The notes: generated by a model from the sequence alone, not told the origin. Positions 23,075 through 34,884 are shown, counted from the stretch's first letter. The stretch is DNA of 42,192 nt from Peptococcaceae bacterium (GCA_031289735.1 JAITOV010000057.1:1-42192), one strand, 5' to 3'. Made by a program: numbers and translations.

Positions 23075-24049
23075 TCAGACGGCGCCTTTAAACGCGTATC
23101 TGGGTTTTTTATCGAAACGGTGACGGGCTTCGATAAAACGCACCGTACCGGATTTTCCCCGCATCAGTAGCGAATGAGTCACAGCTCCGTTCGGTGTAAA
23201 GGTAACCCCCGGCAGTAACAATCCTTCCGTGATTCCGGTGGCCACAAACACGACGTCATCGTCTCGGACCAGGTCGTCCATCAGCAGCAGTTTGCCGACA
23301 TCCTCAATCCCCAAATCTTTAGCCCGCTGGATATCGTGTTCATCTTCCGGCCACAAACGCGCTTGCATTTCCCCGCCCAGACAACGCAGAGCCACCGCAG
23401 CCAGTACCCCTTCCGGCGCTCCGCCCACACCAATCATCAGATCTACTCCGCCGTTGGCTAAGCCGCAAGCGGCCGCCGGGGATACGTCCCCGTCTGTGAG
23501 CAGCCGGATACGCGCCCCGCATTTCCGCGCGCGCTGAATCATATCCTCATGCCGTTCACGATCTAAGATGACCACGGTGAGGTCATCCATTTCCTTGCCC
23601 AATGCCACAGCCACATTGCGCAGGTTTTCTTCTATCGGCGCATCCAGATGAATACACCCTTTAGCCGCCGGTCCTACGGCGATTTTATCCATATACATAT
23701 CCGGCGCATGCAGTAACTGCCCTTTTTGCGCGATCGCCATCACCGAAATCGCGCCGCTCAGTCCTTTGGCCGCTGTACTCGTTCCCTCGAGAGGATCGAC
23801 CGCTACATCCAGCTGCGGCCCGTCATTATCCCCCAAATGTTCACCGATATAGAGCATCGGCGCTTCATCCATCTCTCCTTCACCGATGACGACCCTCCCG
23901 TTCATATGAATCGTGTCAAACACAGCGCGCATCGCTTCAACCGCCGCGCCGTCCGCGGCGTCTTTATTCCCCCGGCCGACCCAACGCGCCGCTGCTAAGG
24001 CTGCGGCTTCAGTCACCCGGACAAAGTCCAAGGATAATTGTCTCTCCAT
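23075..24049 (-). CDS. glpX: Class II fructose-1,6-bisphosphatase GlpX
   Basis: MERQLSLDFVRVTEAAALAAARWVGRGNKDAADGAAVEAMRAVF...VIGEGEMDEAPMLYIGE...DPLEGTSTAAKG; ATG at 24049 has a GAGGAGAGGGA RBS. Confidence 0.95.
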   Translation of the reverse strand: MERQLSLDFVRVTEAAALAAARWVGRGNKDAADGAAVEAMRAVFDTIHMNGRVVIGEGEMDEAPMLYIGEHLGDNDGPQLDVAVDPLEGTSTAAKGLSGAISVMAIAQKGQLLHAPDMYMDKIAVGPAAKGCIHLDAPIEENLRNVAVALGKEMDDLTVVILDRERHEDMIQRARKCGARIRLLTDGDVSPAAACGLANGGVDLMIGVGGAPEGVLAAVALRCLGGEMQARLWPEDEHDIQRAKDLGIEDVGKLLLMDDLVRDDDVVFVATGITEGLLLPGVTFTPNGAVTHSLLMRGKSGTVRFIEARHRFDKKPRYAFKGAV

Positions 24050-24063
24050 TCCCTCTCCTCCTT

Positions 24064-24720
24064 CTAATTCAGCGTCTCCTTCCGCAAGGTTGCCCAATCC
24101 GCTAAAAACTGTTCGATACCCCGATCCGTCAGGGGATGCTGGCATAACTTCGTGATCACTGAGAAGGGTATCGTCGCCACGTCCGCGCCGATCTTGGCAG
24201 ATTCATGTACATGCACCGGATGGCGGATACTGGCGGCAATCACCAGGGTGTCCAACTGATGCAATTTAAATATAGTGCAAATCTCACGTAATAACGTTAA
24301 CCCGTTTTCCCCAATATCATCTAAGCGTCCTAAAAACGGACTCACATACGTCGCCCCCGCACGAGCCGCTAACAACGCTTGAATCGCGGTAAAGATCAGG
24401 GTCGCGTTCGTCTTAATCCCTAACAGTGTCAGGTATTTGATCGCCTTCAACCCCTCTTCCGTGAGCGGAATCTTGACCACAATATGAGGCGACAGAGCCG
24501 CCAGGGCTTTCCCTTCTTGCACCATCCCCTCCGCATCCAAAGCCGTGGCTTCCGCGCTGACCGGCCCTTGTACCAGCGCGGCAATCTCCCGCAGCAGCGG
24601 CGCGAACTCCTTCCCTTCTTTGGCTACCAAGCTAGGGTTCGTCGTCACTCCCGCGATCATTCCCATATTCCAGGCTTCTCTAATCTCCGTCAGGTTCGCG
24701 GAATCGATAAAAAAACGCAT
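24064..24720 (-). CDS. fsa: Transaldolase / fructose-6-phosphate aldolase family
   Basis: [36 protein letters not shown]...[17 protein letters not shown]...[31 protein letters not shown]. Confidence 0.94.
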   Translation of the reverse strand: MRFFIDSANLTEIREAWNMGMIAGVTTNPSLVAKEGKEFAPLLREIAALVQGPVSAEATALDAEGMVQEGKALAALSPHIVVKIPLTEEGLKAIKYLTLLGIKTNATLIFTAIQALLAARAGATYVSPFLGRLDDIGENGLTLLREICTIFKLHQLDTLVIAASIRHPVHVHESAKIGADVATIPFSVITKLCQHPLTDRGIEQFLADWATLRKETLN

Positions 24721-24739
24721 GCGCAAAACCTCCTAACAG

Positions 24740-25594
24740 TTACGCTTTGCCGTTACTGCCAAACACCCGGATCTTTTCGCGAATCACTTCTACAGCCGCT
24801 GCCCGGGCCGGGCCCAAGACATTGCGCGGATCAATCTCTTTCAGATTCTGCTCCAATACGCCCCGCGCTGCCGTGACAAAAGCTTCGCGGATATTCGTAT
24901 CGATATTGACTTTGCACACACCGTGGGAAACCGCTTCCTGGATCGCTTCATCCGGAACACCGGAAGAGCCATGCAGAACAATCGGAGTGCTCACCCTTTT
25001 GACAATCTCCCGCAAACGCGCGAAATCAAGTTTAGGTACGCCTTGATACTGTCCGTGCGCCGTACCGATCGCAATCGCCAGCGCATCCACTTGCGTCGCT
25101 TGAACAAATCTCTCGGCTTCTTCCGGATCGGTAAATAAGGCGTCCCGTTCCGCTACGCTAACATCGTCTTCCGTCCCGCCGATCTTCCCTAACTCCGCTT
25201 CCACAGAGATCCCTAACGGACGCACCGCCTCAATCACCTTGTTCGTCAAGGCGATATTGTCCTCTAACGAATGCTTCGAACCGTCGATCATCACGGAAGA
25301 AAAACCATAACGCGCACATTGCATCACCTGAGCGAAGCTCGAGCCGTGATCCAAGTGCAGAGCGACCGGAACCTGTACACTTTCCGCGGCTATCTTCGTC
25401 AATGCGCTGATAAATTCCACGCCCGCATATTTAATTGCGCCCTGGCTGGCTTGAATGATTACCGGCGCGTGTTCAGCTTGCGCAGCCGTGACGATCGCCT
25501 GAACGATCTCCATGTTATTGCAGTTAAACGCCCCGACGGCATACTTCCCCTTTTGCGCTTGTTGCAGTAATTCTGTCATTGATACTAAACCCAT
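24740..25594 (-). CDS. fba: Class II fructose-1,6-bisphosphate aldolase
   Basis: YAVGAFNCNNMEIVQAIV...VALHLDHGSSFAQVMQCARYGFSSVMIDGS...VLHGSSGVPDEAIQEAV...KVNIDTNIREAF. Confidence 0.96.
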   Translation of the reverse strand: MGLVSMTELLQQAQKGKYAVGAFNCNNMEIVQAIVTAAQAEHAPVIIQASQGAIKYAGVEFISALTKIAAESVQVPVALHLDHGSSFAQVMQCARYGFSSVMIDGSKHSLEDNIALTNKVIEAVRPLGISVEAELGKIGGTEDDVSVAERDALFTDPEEAERFVQATQVDALAIAIGTAHGQYQGVPKLDFARLREIVKRVSTPIVLHGSSGVPDEAIQEAVSHGVCKVNIDTNIREAFVTAARGVLEQNLKEIDPRNVLGPARAAAVEVIREKIRVFGSNGKA

Positions 25595-25641
25595 GTGATC
25601 AACCCCTTTTTGTTTTCTTCTTACTTAGATAAGATCGGCTA

Positions 25642-26289
25642 TTAGCAATTAATTTGCCATGTTTTATTCTTCTTCAGATAGAGTGACTTCATGCTTTCAA
25701 TCTGACAAATATCCTCCGCATGATCCGTACGCACAATCCCCAACGCTTCACAACTTTCACAATATAATTCGACACGATCGAAGCGCAAATCGAATACGAG
25801 TTGACGGCTGCCGCACATACATCCCAAAGCATGCCGCTTCACTAAAAACCGCAAGTGGCGCAAGACACGCAACATCAATGCCGGATTTTCATATTCAGTG
25901 ACGTCGCCTAAATCAGCCGCGCCGTTGATTGAGCGGTCATTCTCCCGGCCAGCTTGCATCACTTGCTTGCGCGGCCCGATAAAACCCACCGGGGTCTCGA
26001 ATACCGGACAATGCAGATGCTGGACCTGCTCTCCCCATAATTCCTTACGCTTAAATGAAGCATGATGCGTCTGCCCGCAAACCCCACAAGCATAAGCTAA
26101 TTGAAATTGCCGCCTATCGCGCGTCGCAAACGATAACAACGGAACTTTACAACGGCAGTGATAGCGAACCCGCATCTGACGATTAAAGGCAAAGAGTGAC
26201 AGGGCCTGATAATCCAACTCCCCGCAATGCGCGCATTGAACCGCAATAACCGTCATCGTCGTCAGAATCATCCTACTCACCTCTCGCAT
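25642..26289 (-). CDS. Cysteine-rich putative zinc-ribbon protein of unknown function
   Basis: CAHC, CRC, CGVC, CMC and CESC pairs spread over 215 aa; good length and operon-like position between fba and alr. Confidence 0.75.
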   Translation of the reverse strand: MREVSRMILTTMTVIAVQCAHCGELDYQALSLFAFNRQMRVRYHCRCKVPLLSFATRDRRQFQLAYACGVCGQTHHASFKRKELWGEQVQHLHCPVFETPVGFIGPRKQVMQAGRENDRSINGAADLGDVTEYENPALMLRVLRHLRFLVKRHALGCMCGSRQLVFDLRFDRVELYCESCEALGIVRTDHAEDICQIESMKSLYLKKNKTWQINC

Positions 26290-26300
26290 CTTTTAATTCG

Positions 26301-27488
26301 TCATTCAGCAGTATTTTCCTGCAAATTCATTTCTTCTTCCCGGATTCTCCTCTCACACAACACCCGGCCGTCCGACCAATACCGGCGGGGTAAGCGCGGA
26401 TTAGCCAATGTACGGCGTAGCGGGATGACGACTTCATCACCTATCTGACAAAATCCGTTCCCCACATCCAGAATCGTTAATTGCATCCCGATTTTTCCGG
26501 CGATCTTGACCGGGCGTCCTTTGATCATGACGCGCTCTTGTCCTAAGTATATCCCGCAATAAGCGGCAATATTTTTAAGCAGCACCTTGCCTAAATCCAG
26601 CAAACCTTGCGGCGTCAGATGCGGTGCGACGCCAAATCCATCGGCATACCCGGCCGGAATCACGGCTAATTCCGTATCTGTACGGGTCTTATACAAGCTT
26701 TGATAGCCAACATAGGCGCCCCGCGGGGCTTGGCGCAGATATTGCACCGTGCTCTTGGCCTGCCACGGATCCCGTAGAGAGATCTTCCCGCGCAACGCCG
26801 GATGCGGATAGTGACCGATCAGCAAGGTTCCGCTACGGACAAAATCATGATGCCATTGCGGATAACTCAGCAAAGCCGCGCTGTTACAGACATGACGCCA
26901 GGATGGCGTAACGCCCAAAGCGGCTAATTGCTCAACCCCGCGCTCAAAGATCTCATATTGCCGGCGGGTATAGCGGTCGTCCCTTTGCGCCGCCCGGGCA
27001 AAGTGTGTATACACCCCTGCCGCCTTCACCCAGCGCGCCTCTGTCAATAGCCGCGCCGCCCGCGCCAGTTCCTCCGGCCATAGCCCGGTGCGCCCCATAC
27101 CCGTTTCCAGTTTGAGATGAACGCTCACTTCACACAATATGTCTCGCGCGGCTTGTTCTATACCTTCGATCATCTCCGGCGTTGCCACCGTCAGGTGCAA
27201 CGCCGCTTGAATAGCCTCCGGCCATTGCGCTGAGACAGACGGCCCCAAGACCAGAATCACACCCTTGATTCCCGCCCCGCGTAAGCCCAATCCCTCCGCT
27301 ACCGACGTAACGGCAAAGGCTGCGCATCCGGCTTCTTGCAGGGCATAGGCAACCTCCGCCGCGCCCAAACCGTAAGCATCCGCCTTGACGACCGCCATAC
27401 AACGGCTGCCCGCTGTTAACCGGGCAGTGACTTGCGCATAATTATATTTGACCGCATCCAAATCAATATCTATCCACGTGCCAATCAA
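26301..27488 (-). CDS. alr: Alanine racemase
   Basis: WIDIDLDAVKYNYAQV...MAVVKADAYGLGAAEVA...LKLETGMGRTGLWPEE...VGYQSLYKT...PAGYADGF. Confidence 0.95.
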   Translation of the reverse strand: MIGTWIDIDLDAVKYNYAQVTARLTAGSRCMAVVKADAYGLGAAEVAYALQEAGCAAFAVTSVAEGLGLRGAGIKGVILVLGPSVSAQWPEAIQAALHLTVATPEMIEGIEQAARDILCEVSVHLKLETGMGRTGLWPEELARAARLLTEARWVKAAGVYTHFARAAQRDDRYTRRQYEIFERGVEQLAALGVTPSWRHVCNSAALLSYPQWHHDFVRSGTLLIGHYPHPALRGKISLRDPWQAKSTVQYLRQAPRGAYVGYQSLYKTRTDTELAVIPAGYADGFGVAPHLTPQGLLDLGKVLLKNIAAYCGIYLGQERVMIKGRPVKIAGKIGMQLTILDVGNGFCQIGDEVVIPLRRTLANPRLPRRYWSDGRVLCERRIREEEMNLQENTAE

Positions 27489-28558
27489 GCTTTACGCCTC
27501 CGCCCGAGCCACCCTTTCAACCATTCGGAATACACATACTCCATACAATGCCACAAACGATAAAAGACCGGACGATACACCTGATCCCATTCTCCGATAA
27601 ATTCTGTATATGCGCCATTGAACCCTTTTTTAAAACGGTACAAGCCATACAGCGGGTTATCTTCCGTCAACTGGCCCGGTACGCCGCGAAAATCATACAT
27701 CGTACACCCTAACGATTTAGCCCAGCGGATCATCTCCCACTGAATCAGATAATTCGGCATCACATTGCGCTGAGCATTGGCGGAAGCCCCATAAATATAC
27801 CAAGCCTTATCCCCGATCACAAAAGCCAGCGTCCCCGCGATGGCGACCCCTTCATACTCGCCAATAAACAGTTCAGCCAGCGAGGCTGGCGCTAAGGTAT
27901 CATACAAATCCTCGAAATAAGCATACGCCCGCACGAGAAACTGATCACGTTCCGTGGTTTCTTTGAGAATCTGATAGAATACCGGCAAATCCTCTCGTGT
28001 TCCCTTGCGGATCTGCACGCCTTTTTTCTGCGCCAAACGGATATTGTAACGGGTTTTCTGCTGCATATTCTTCAGCAATTCGTCTTCCTCCGGCGAAATA
28101 TCCAAGCGGAAGACGTATTTAGGCTGAACCCCTTCAAACCCTTTGCCCGGCTCCAGAGAGTGAAACCCCTGACCGCGCAGCCAGTTCGCCAAGCGAATCT
28201 CGGCGGAAGGTATATCCGGATCGATCTTGAAAAACACCGCCTGGCGTTTCTTCGCCAACTTGCGGATTTCCTGTAAAACAAAGGTATACAAGTCCTCGCG
28301 CCGCCAATCCAGGATCGGTCCGCGCGGGGCATAAAAAATCACCGCCTTAAACAGCGGCAGCTTGCGTTCCAGGATAGATACGCAAGCGCATATTTGGCCA
28401 TCTTCTTCTACCAGCAAGCGCCAAGGCCGCCAACCGGTCCGGCTCTTGATTTCTCCCCATTCCCAGGTCTGCAATACATGCCCTTTCGCCTGCCCGGCAA
28501 TAAAGTCATTAAAAGCCTTTTTTTCACTACTGTCGATCCACTTAGCCGTAAAACCCAC
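27485..28558 (-). CDS. FemAB/FemX-family peptidoglycan interpeptide-bridge aminoacyltransferase
   Basis: HVLQTWEWGEIKSRTGWRP...VIFYAPRGPILDW...FFKIDPDIP...NMQQKTRYNIRLAQKKGV...WYIYGASANAQRNVMPNYLIQWEMIRWAKSLGCTMYDFRGVPG...GLYRFKKGFNG. Confidence 0.93.
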   Translation of the reverse strand: MGFTAKWIDSSEKKAFNDFIAGQAKGHVLQTWEWGEIKSRTGWRPWRLLVEEDGQICACVSILERKLPLFKAVIFYAPRGPILDWRREDLYTFVLQEIRKLAKKRQAVFFKIDPDIPSAEIRLANWLRGQGFHSLEPGKGFEGVQPKYVFRLDISPEEDELLKNMQQKTRYNIRLAQKKGVQIRKGTREDLPVFYQILKETTERDQFLVRAYAYFEDLYDTLAPASLAELFIGEYEGVAIAGTLAFVIGDKAWYIYGASANAQRNVMPNYLIQWEMIRWAKSLGCTMYDFRGVPGQLTEDNPLYGLYRFKKGFNGAYTEFIGEWDQVYRPVFYRLWHCMEYVYSEWLKGWLGRRRKA

Positions 28559-28632
28559 GCCGTTTCACCTCAATACCATTCTTACCCAGAGCCGGATTCC
28601 TTAACCCCTCCCCCGACACAGGCCGTCAATCG

Positions 28633-30324
<1,692 letters not shown>

Positions 30325-30340
30325 CCTTCGTCTCTGATCC

Positions 30341-30763
30341 TCACTCTTGCCAATCAGCGTCATCCGCAGGTTCATCTTCCCCATCCAGATCCACGAATTC
30401 CTCATCTTCCAGAGGTTCATCCGTTAAATCGGCCTCACCGTCGTCATCTTCCAGATCCTTCGGCGATTTTTTCCTTTTTGAGACTTTAGGCGCATCATCG
30501 TCATAGGCCACAGACTTGTTCATCAAAGTAATCGTCGGCAGCTTGCGCGCAGGACGTACCGGCATCCAGGACTTCAAGCCCCATTCTCCTTGACCGGCAT
30601 AAGAAAAACGCGCGTCCAAATTGATCTGGGTTAAGAGCGCAACAACCTGCTCGGGCTCCGCCGCCCGGCCCAAGCGCTGCAACGTCTGCTCGGTCAGTTC
30701 CCGATAATGCATCTGGCGTCCGTTCGCCTGAAGGATTTCCACCGCAACATCTATATCAATCAA
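30341..30763 (-). CDS. rpoE: RNA polymerase delta subunit
   Basis: HARE-HTH-like N-terminus (AVEILQANGRQMHYRELTEQTLQRLG...NLDARFSYAGQGEWGLKSW) followed by a basic patch and a long acidic tail; next to pyrG. Confidence 0.92.
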   Translation of the reverse strand: MIDIDVAVEILQANGRQMHYRELTEQTLQRLGRAAEPEQVVALLTQINLDARFSYAGQGEWGLKSWMPVRPARKLPTITLMNKSVAYDDDAPKVSKRKKSPKDLEDDDGEADLTDEPLEDEEFVDLDGEDEPADDADWQE

Positions 30764-30839
30764 CCCGCATACCTCTCTTCTTCAAATGCCACTATATTCG
30801 CCCTATCCCGAATCCTTTCCTGCCAAAAAATCCTCCCGC

Positions 30840-32528
30840 CTACATTTTTTCCGGAGCGCCGACGCCTAAGATCCGCAATACATTCAGGAGTACTTGACGC
30901 GTCGCGCGAATCAAGGCCAGCCGGGCTTTGCGGATAGCCTCATCTTCCACCAGCACCCTATGCCCATTATAGAACGTATGGAACAGCGCCGCCAAATCCA
31001 GGACAAAGCGCGCCAAACGATGCGGCTCCCGCAGTTGAGCGGCTATGGCGATCTCTCCCGGTAAATCGGCCAGCTTCTTCAATAGCTGACGTTCTTCAGC
31101 ACTGGCGAGTTGGGCGAGATCCCGCGGATCTACAGCATCGGTCAGATCCCGCGGGAATTCCTTCTCTGCCTGGCGCAATATGCTGCACAAGCGCGCATAT
31201 GCGTACTGCACATAATACACCGGATTTTCGGACGACTGCTCTTTCGCCAGATCCAGATCGAAATCCACCGTCGAACCCGGATCGCGCAGCAGGAAGAAAA
31301 ATCTGGCCGCATCCTTACCGACCTCACCGAGCAAATCGCGCAGAGTGACATAACGCCCGGAGCGCTTCGACATTTTCACAACTTCCCCATCCTGAATCAG
31401 ACGGACAAACTGCATCAGAATGATCTGCACGGACTCCGGATCATGACCCAATACCTGCATCGCACCCTGCATCCGCGCTACATGTCCATGATGATCCGCC
31501 CCCCATATATTGATCACCCGCTGAAAACCGCGGGCAAATTTATCCCGATGATAAGCGATATCCGCCGCGAAATACGTCGGCGTCCCATTACCGCGCACAA
31601 CGACCTCATCTTTGTCGTCTCCCATCTGGGTAGAACGCAGCCACAGGGCGCCATCCTTCTCATAAATATACCCTAAGCGATCCATTTCTTCCATCACTTG
31701 GCGTACCGCCCCGGAATCATGTAACGACTGCTCGCTGAACCAGACGTCATAGGTCACGCCGAACTCCGCCAGCGTCTCCCGCATCTCCCGGATTTTTTCA
31801 TTCAGCGCATAGCGCACGAGAAACTCCCGGCGCAGCTCCGCTTCCATCGTCAGGTATTTATCCCCTTCTTGAGCGATCATCCGTTCTACCGTATCGATCA
31901 GATCTTCCCCGTGATACCCCGCTTCCGGGAACTCCGCCTCCACACCGAATTTCTGCAGATAACGCGCTTCCAACGACAAGCCAAAATTCACGATCTGATT
32001 CCCGGCGTCATTAATATAGAATTCCCGGCTGACGTTATAACCGGCCATCGTCAGCAAGGAAGCCAAGGAGTCTCCCAACGCCGCGCCCCGCGCGTTGCCC
32101 ATATGTAGCAGTCCGGTCGGATTGGCGCTGACGAATTCCAGCTGTACCTTTTCCCCATGGCCGATATCCACCGAGCCATACTCCGCCCCTTGGCGCAGAA
32201 CTTCCGGGATCACGCCGTTCAACCATTGCGGATCCAAACGAAAATTAATAAATCCCGCTCCGGCAATCTCCGTCTCCGTGACGCCCAGCGACGCCGCGTC
32301 CAAGGATTGAATCAGCGCAGCGGCAATCTCCCGTGGGGAGCGCCTCGCCTGCTTCGCCAAGACCATAGCCAGATTCGTCGCCAAATCCCCGTGCTGTTTC
32401 TCACGCGGTTCTTCCAATACATAGGCGGGCAAACGCTCAAAATTCAACGCGCCGGCCGCTCTGGCTTGTTCTGCCGCCACGGCTAGACCGTGATAAATAC
32501 GCTCTTTTAAATCCTCGTACAGGCTCAT
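30840..32528 (-). CDS. argS: Arginyl-tRNA synthetase
   Basis: VQLEFVSANPTGLLHMGNARGAALGDSLASLL (HIGH-like motif)...KMSKRSGRYVTLRDLL...VQYAYARLCSILRQAE; ATG at 32528. Confidence 0.97.
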   Translation of the reverse strand: MSLYEDLKERIYHGLAVAAEQARAAGALNFERLPAYVLEEPREKQHGDLATNLAMVLAKQARRSPREIAAALIQSLDAASLGVTETEIAGAGFINFRLDPQWLNGVIPEVLRQGAEYGSVDIGHGEKVQLEFVSANPTGLLHMGNARGAALGDSLASLLTMAGYNVSREFYINDAGNQIVNFGLSLEARYLQKFGVEAEFPEAGYHGEDLIDTVERMIAQEGDKYLTMEAELRREFLVRYALNEKIREMRETLAEFGVTYDVWFSEQSLHDSGAVRQVMEEMDRLGYIYEKDGALWLRSTQMGDDKDEVVVRGNGTPTYFAADIAYHRDKFARGFQRVINIWGADHHGHVARMQGAMQVLGHDPESVQIILMQFVRLIQDGEVVKMSKRSGRYVTLRDLLGEVGKDAARFFFLLRDPGSTVDFDLDLAKEQSSENPVYYVQYAYARLCSILRQAEKEFPRDLTDAVDPRDLAQLASAEERQLLKKLADLPGEIAIAAQLREPHRLARFVLDLAALFHTFYNGHRVLVEDEAIRKARLALIRATRQVLLNVLRILGVGAPEKM

Positions 32529-32616
32529 GGTTTCCTCCTTTAGTCCCATCACGATTCACTGGATATACCTTAGACTAAACGTTCCCTGTGCCCCTGTCAA
32601 GCCTGGGAAAATTCTT

Positions 32617-32646
32617 GGATAAGCACAGCATTCGCTGTGAATACTA
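32617..32646 (+). promoter_or_regulatory. Candidate SigG-type promoter of sleB-ypeB
   Basis: GGATA-N18-AATACTA compared with GHATR-N17/18-CATWMTA (one mismatch in each box), about 30 nt upstream of sleB. Confidence 0.4.
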
Positions 32647-32675
32647 TGGAAGAATCTTCGGGGTGAGGTGAGAAT

Positions 32676-33362
32676 ATGCAAAAAAGGGATCTAGGGAAAG
32701 TACTATGGATAGGCTTACTGTTTTGCTTACTGACATCGGGTATCGCCTTCGGCGCCTTAGGGGACCGTTTATTGAGCCAAGGGTCGCGCGGCGAGGAAGT
32801 CAGGGAACTGCAGAGCCGCTTGATTCAATTGGGCTATGTGGTCGGCCCGCTGGATGGGATTTTCGGACCTAAGACAGAGAAAGGCGTACGTTTATTTCAA
32901 CAGGAACGCGGGCTGCCGGTCGATGGGTCAGCCGGTCCCCAGACGCTCAATGAGCTAAAACTCATGACTGGTGAGAGTACAACCGCCGGAGGGACGCCGA
33001 TCGGCCCACAGAATTCCGATGTCAATCTATTGGCCCGTCTGGTCAACGGAGAAGCGCGCGGCGAGCCTTATCTGGGGCAGGTAGCCGTAGCGGCCGTCGT
33101 CCTGAACCGCTTGACCGACCCGTCTTTTCCGAACACGATTGCCGAGATTATTTATGAACCCAGGGCCTTCTCCTGCGTAGACGACGGACAGATTAACATG
33201 GCCCCGGACTCTTCCTGCCTGCAAGCCGCGCAAGAAGCGTTCTCCGGAAACGATCCCTCGCAGGGCGCGCTGTTTTTCTTCAACCCGGCGAAAACGAGTA
33301 ACAAATTTATTTGGTCGCGACCACAAATCATCCAAATCGGCAATCACATCTTTGCGCGTTAA
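32676..33362 (+). CDS. sleB: Spore cortex-lytic enzyme SleB (PG-binding plus Hydrolase_2)
   Basis: LLSQGSRGEEVRELQSRLIQLGYVVGPLDGIFGPKTEKGVRLFQ...LARLVNGEARGEPYLGQVAVAAVVLNRL...EPRAFSCVDDGQI...GALFFFNPAKTSNKFIWSR. Confidence 0.96.
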   Translation: MQKRDLGKVLWIGLLFCLLTSGIAFGALGDRLLSQGSRGEEVRELQSRLIQLGYVVGPLDGIFGPKTEKGVRLFQQERGLPVDGSAGPQTLNELKLMTGESTTAGGTPIGPQNSDVNLLARLVNGEARGEPYLGQVAVAAVVLNRLTDPSFPNTIAEIIYEPRAFSCVDDGQINMAPDSSCLQAAQEAFSGNDPSQGALFFFNPAKTSNKFIWSRPQIIQIGNHIFAR

Positions 33363-33379
33363 GGAGGGGAGAATGAGGC

Positions 33380-34747
33380 ATGCGAAATAGAATTATTGCG
33401 GGTTTATCCGTTGCTCTGCTGGCTGTCTTGAGCTGGGGAATCTATGGTTACCACTGGACCCAAGAATATCGCTTAGCCCAGGAAAACCAGAGTCTGCGCA
33501 GCATAAACGATTTGGCCGCTCATTTGGACGGGATGGAAACGAGTTTGGTCAAGAGCCAAGTAGCCTCCGGCAACGGCCAGAGGATCCTCTATCTCAGCCA
33601 ACTGGCGATGCAGAGTACAGCCGCCGGTACAGATTACGCGCAGCTGCCGGCGGAAGCCACGAGCTTGAGCTATGTCGGTCAATTTGTCAATCAGGTCGGA
33701 GATATCTCCAGCCAGTTTGCTTACAAGCTGGCCGGCGGTACGAATCTGACGCCGGAGGAAGAAGCGCTGCTCACGGAAGTTCACAACCGGCTGCTCTCGG
33801 TCAATCAAACGGTGCAGTCCCTGCTGATTCGTGTGCATACGGAAGAATTAGCCTGGCTGAAGCCGAAAATGACGCTGGGACAACGCTTGTTCGGCGGACA
33901 GGTAGCGCTGGCTGACGCCGATGACGGCAAAGAAGGGAATGCCACGACTGTACGCAGCGGTCTGGAACAATTGGACGCCAGTTTGCAGAAATTACCGCCA
34001 CTCTCCTACGAAGGAGAGTATGCGATCCATGAAGTCAGCGAAGCGCTGGGTCTGCGTTCTGAAGCGGTCATTTCTTCAGAACAGGCGGCTGTCAAAGCAA
34101 GAACGCTGCTCAATCAATTGGGGATCGATTCTGCCAATCTGGAATATGCCGGTGAGTCTCAAGGGGATATCCCTTGTTTCATCTTCCGGCAAGACACAGT
34201 ATATCTGGAGATGACGAAACGCGGCGGCAAAGTGCGCTTCTTCCAAGATACGCGCCAGCGCGATGTACGCACTTGGTCTGTTTCTAACGCTACGATGAAA
34301 GCAATCAGTACCCTGACCGCTTTAGGCTGGCCGTCCATGGCGGTGACAGCCACGACCGATAACGGCTCCAGCATCCGCGTAGAATGCGTCAATGAAAGCC
34401 AAGGCATCCGCTATTATCCTGATAAGGTCGTGGTGGAAGTCGGCTTGGATCGCGGTCAGATCGTGGGTTTAAACGCCACGCCTTATTGGGCTTACCATCA
34501 TGAACGCAACGTAGAGGAGATTAAGCTTTTCGTGGCAGAAGCGCGCGCGCGCTTACGCTCGGATTTTAAGATCAGCGAAAGCCGGCTGACTTTGATCGCC
34601 AAACCCGGGAACCAAGAGGCGCTTTGCTATGAATTCCGCGGCCGCTATGGCGTGGAAGAGTATCTCATCTATCTGAATGCCACGGACGGGCGCGAAGAGA
34701 TGATCAAACGAGTCATCCTGACGCCTCGGGGCGAGTTTTTGCAGTAG
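33380..34747 (+). CDS. ypeB: Germination protein YpeB
   Basis: 455 aa with N-terminal TM; SINDLAAHLDGMETSLVKSQVASGNGQRILYLSQLAMQSTAAGTDYAQLP; three PepSY-like C-terminal repeats; follows sleB. Confidence 0.95.
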   Translation: MRNRIIAGLSVALLAVLSWGIYGYHWTQEYRLAQENQSLRSINDLAAHLDGMETSLVKSQVASGNGQRILYLSQLAMQSTAAGTDYAQLPAEATSLSYVGQFVNQVGDISSQFAYKLAGGTNLTPEEEALLTEVHNRLLSVNQTVQSLLIRVHTEELAWLKPKMTLGQRLFGGQVALADADDGKEGNATTVRSGLEQLDASLQKLPPLSYEGEYAIHEVSEALGLRSEAVISSEQAAVKARTLLNQLGIDSANLEYAGESQGDIPCFIFRQDTVYLEMTKRGGKVRFFQDTRQRDVRTWSVSNATMKAISTLTALGWPSMAVTATTDNGSSIRVECVNESQGIRYYPDKVVVEVGLDRGQIVGLNATPYWAYHHERNVEEIKLFVAEARARLRSDFKISESRLTLIAKPGNQEALCYEFRGRYGVEEYLIYLNATDGREEMIKRVILTPRGEFLQ

Positions 34748-34756
34748 ACGGTAAAC

Positions 34757-34803
34757 AAGGCGTGTCGCCAACGTTATCATGACGTCAGCGACGCGCCTTT
34801 TAC
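34757..34803 (+). terminator. Rho-independent terminator after sleB-ypeB
   Basis: AAGGCGTGTCGC / GCGACGCGCCTT arms with one G-T wobble, then TTTTACT. Confidence 0.8.
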
Positions 34804-34884
34804 TATGTTGCTCCCAGCAGCTTGTTTTCTGGCCCTTTAATTCATATAATATGTAACAAAGGCCAGCAGAGGAGGAAGCGCTCC

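Noticed and set aside
30341-30480. Acidic low-complexity tail of the delta subunit as an unusual repeat
   Set aside because: An acidic C-terminal tail after a basic patch is normal for RpoE delta.
31110-31676. 188-aa + strand ORF opposite argS
   Set aside because: Antisense shadow of argS coding sequence; no recognisable domain.
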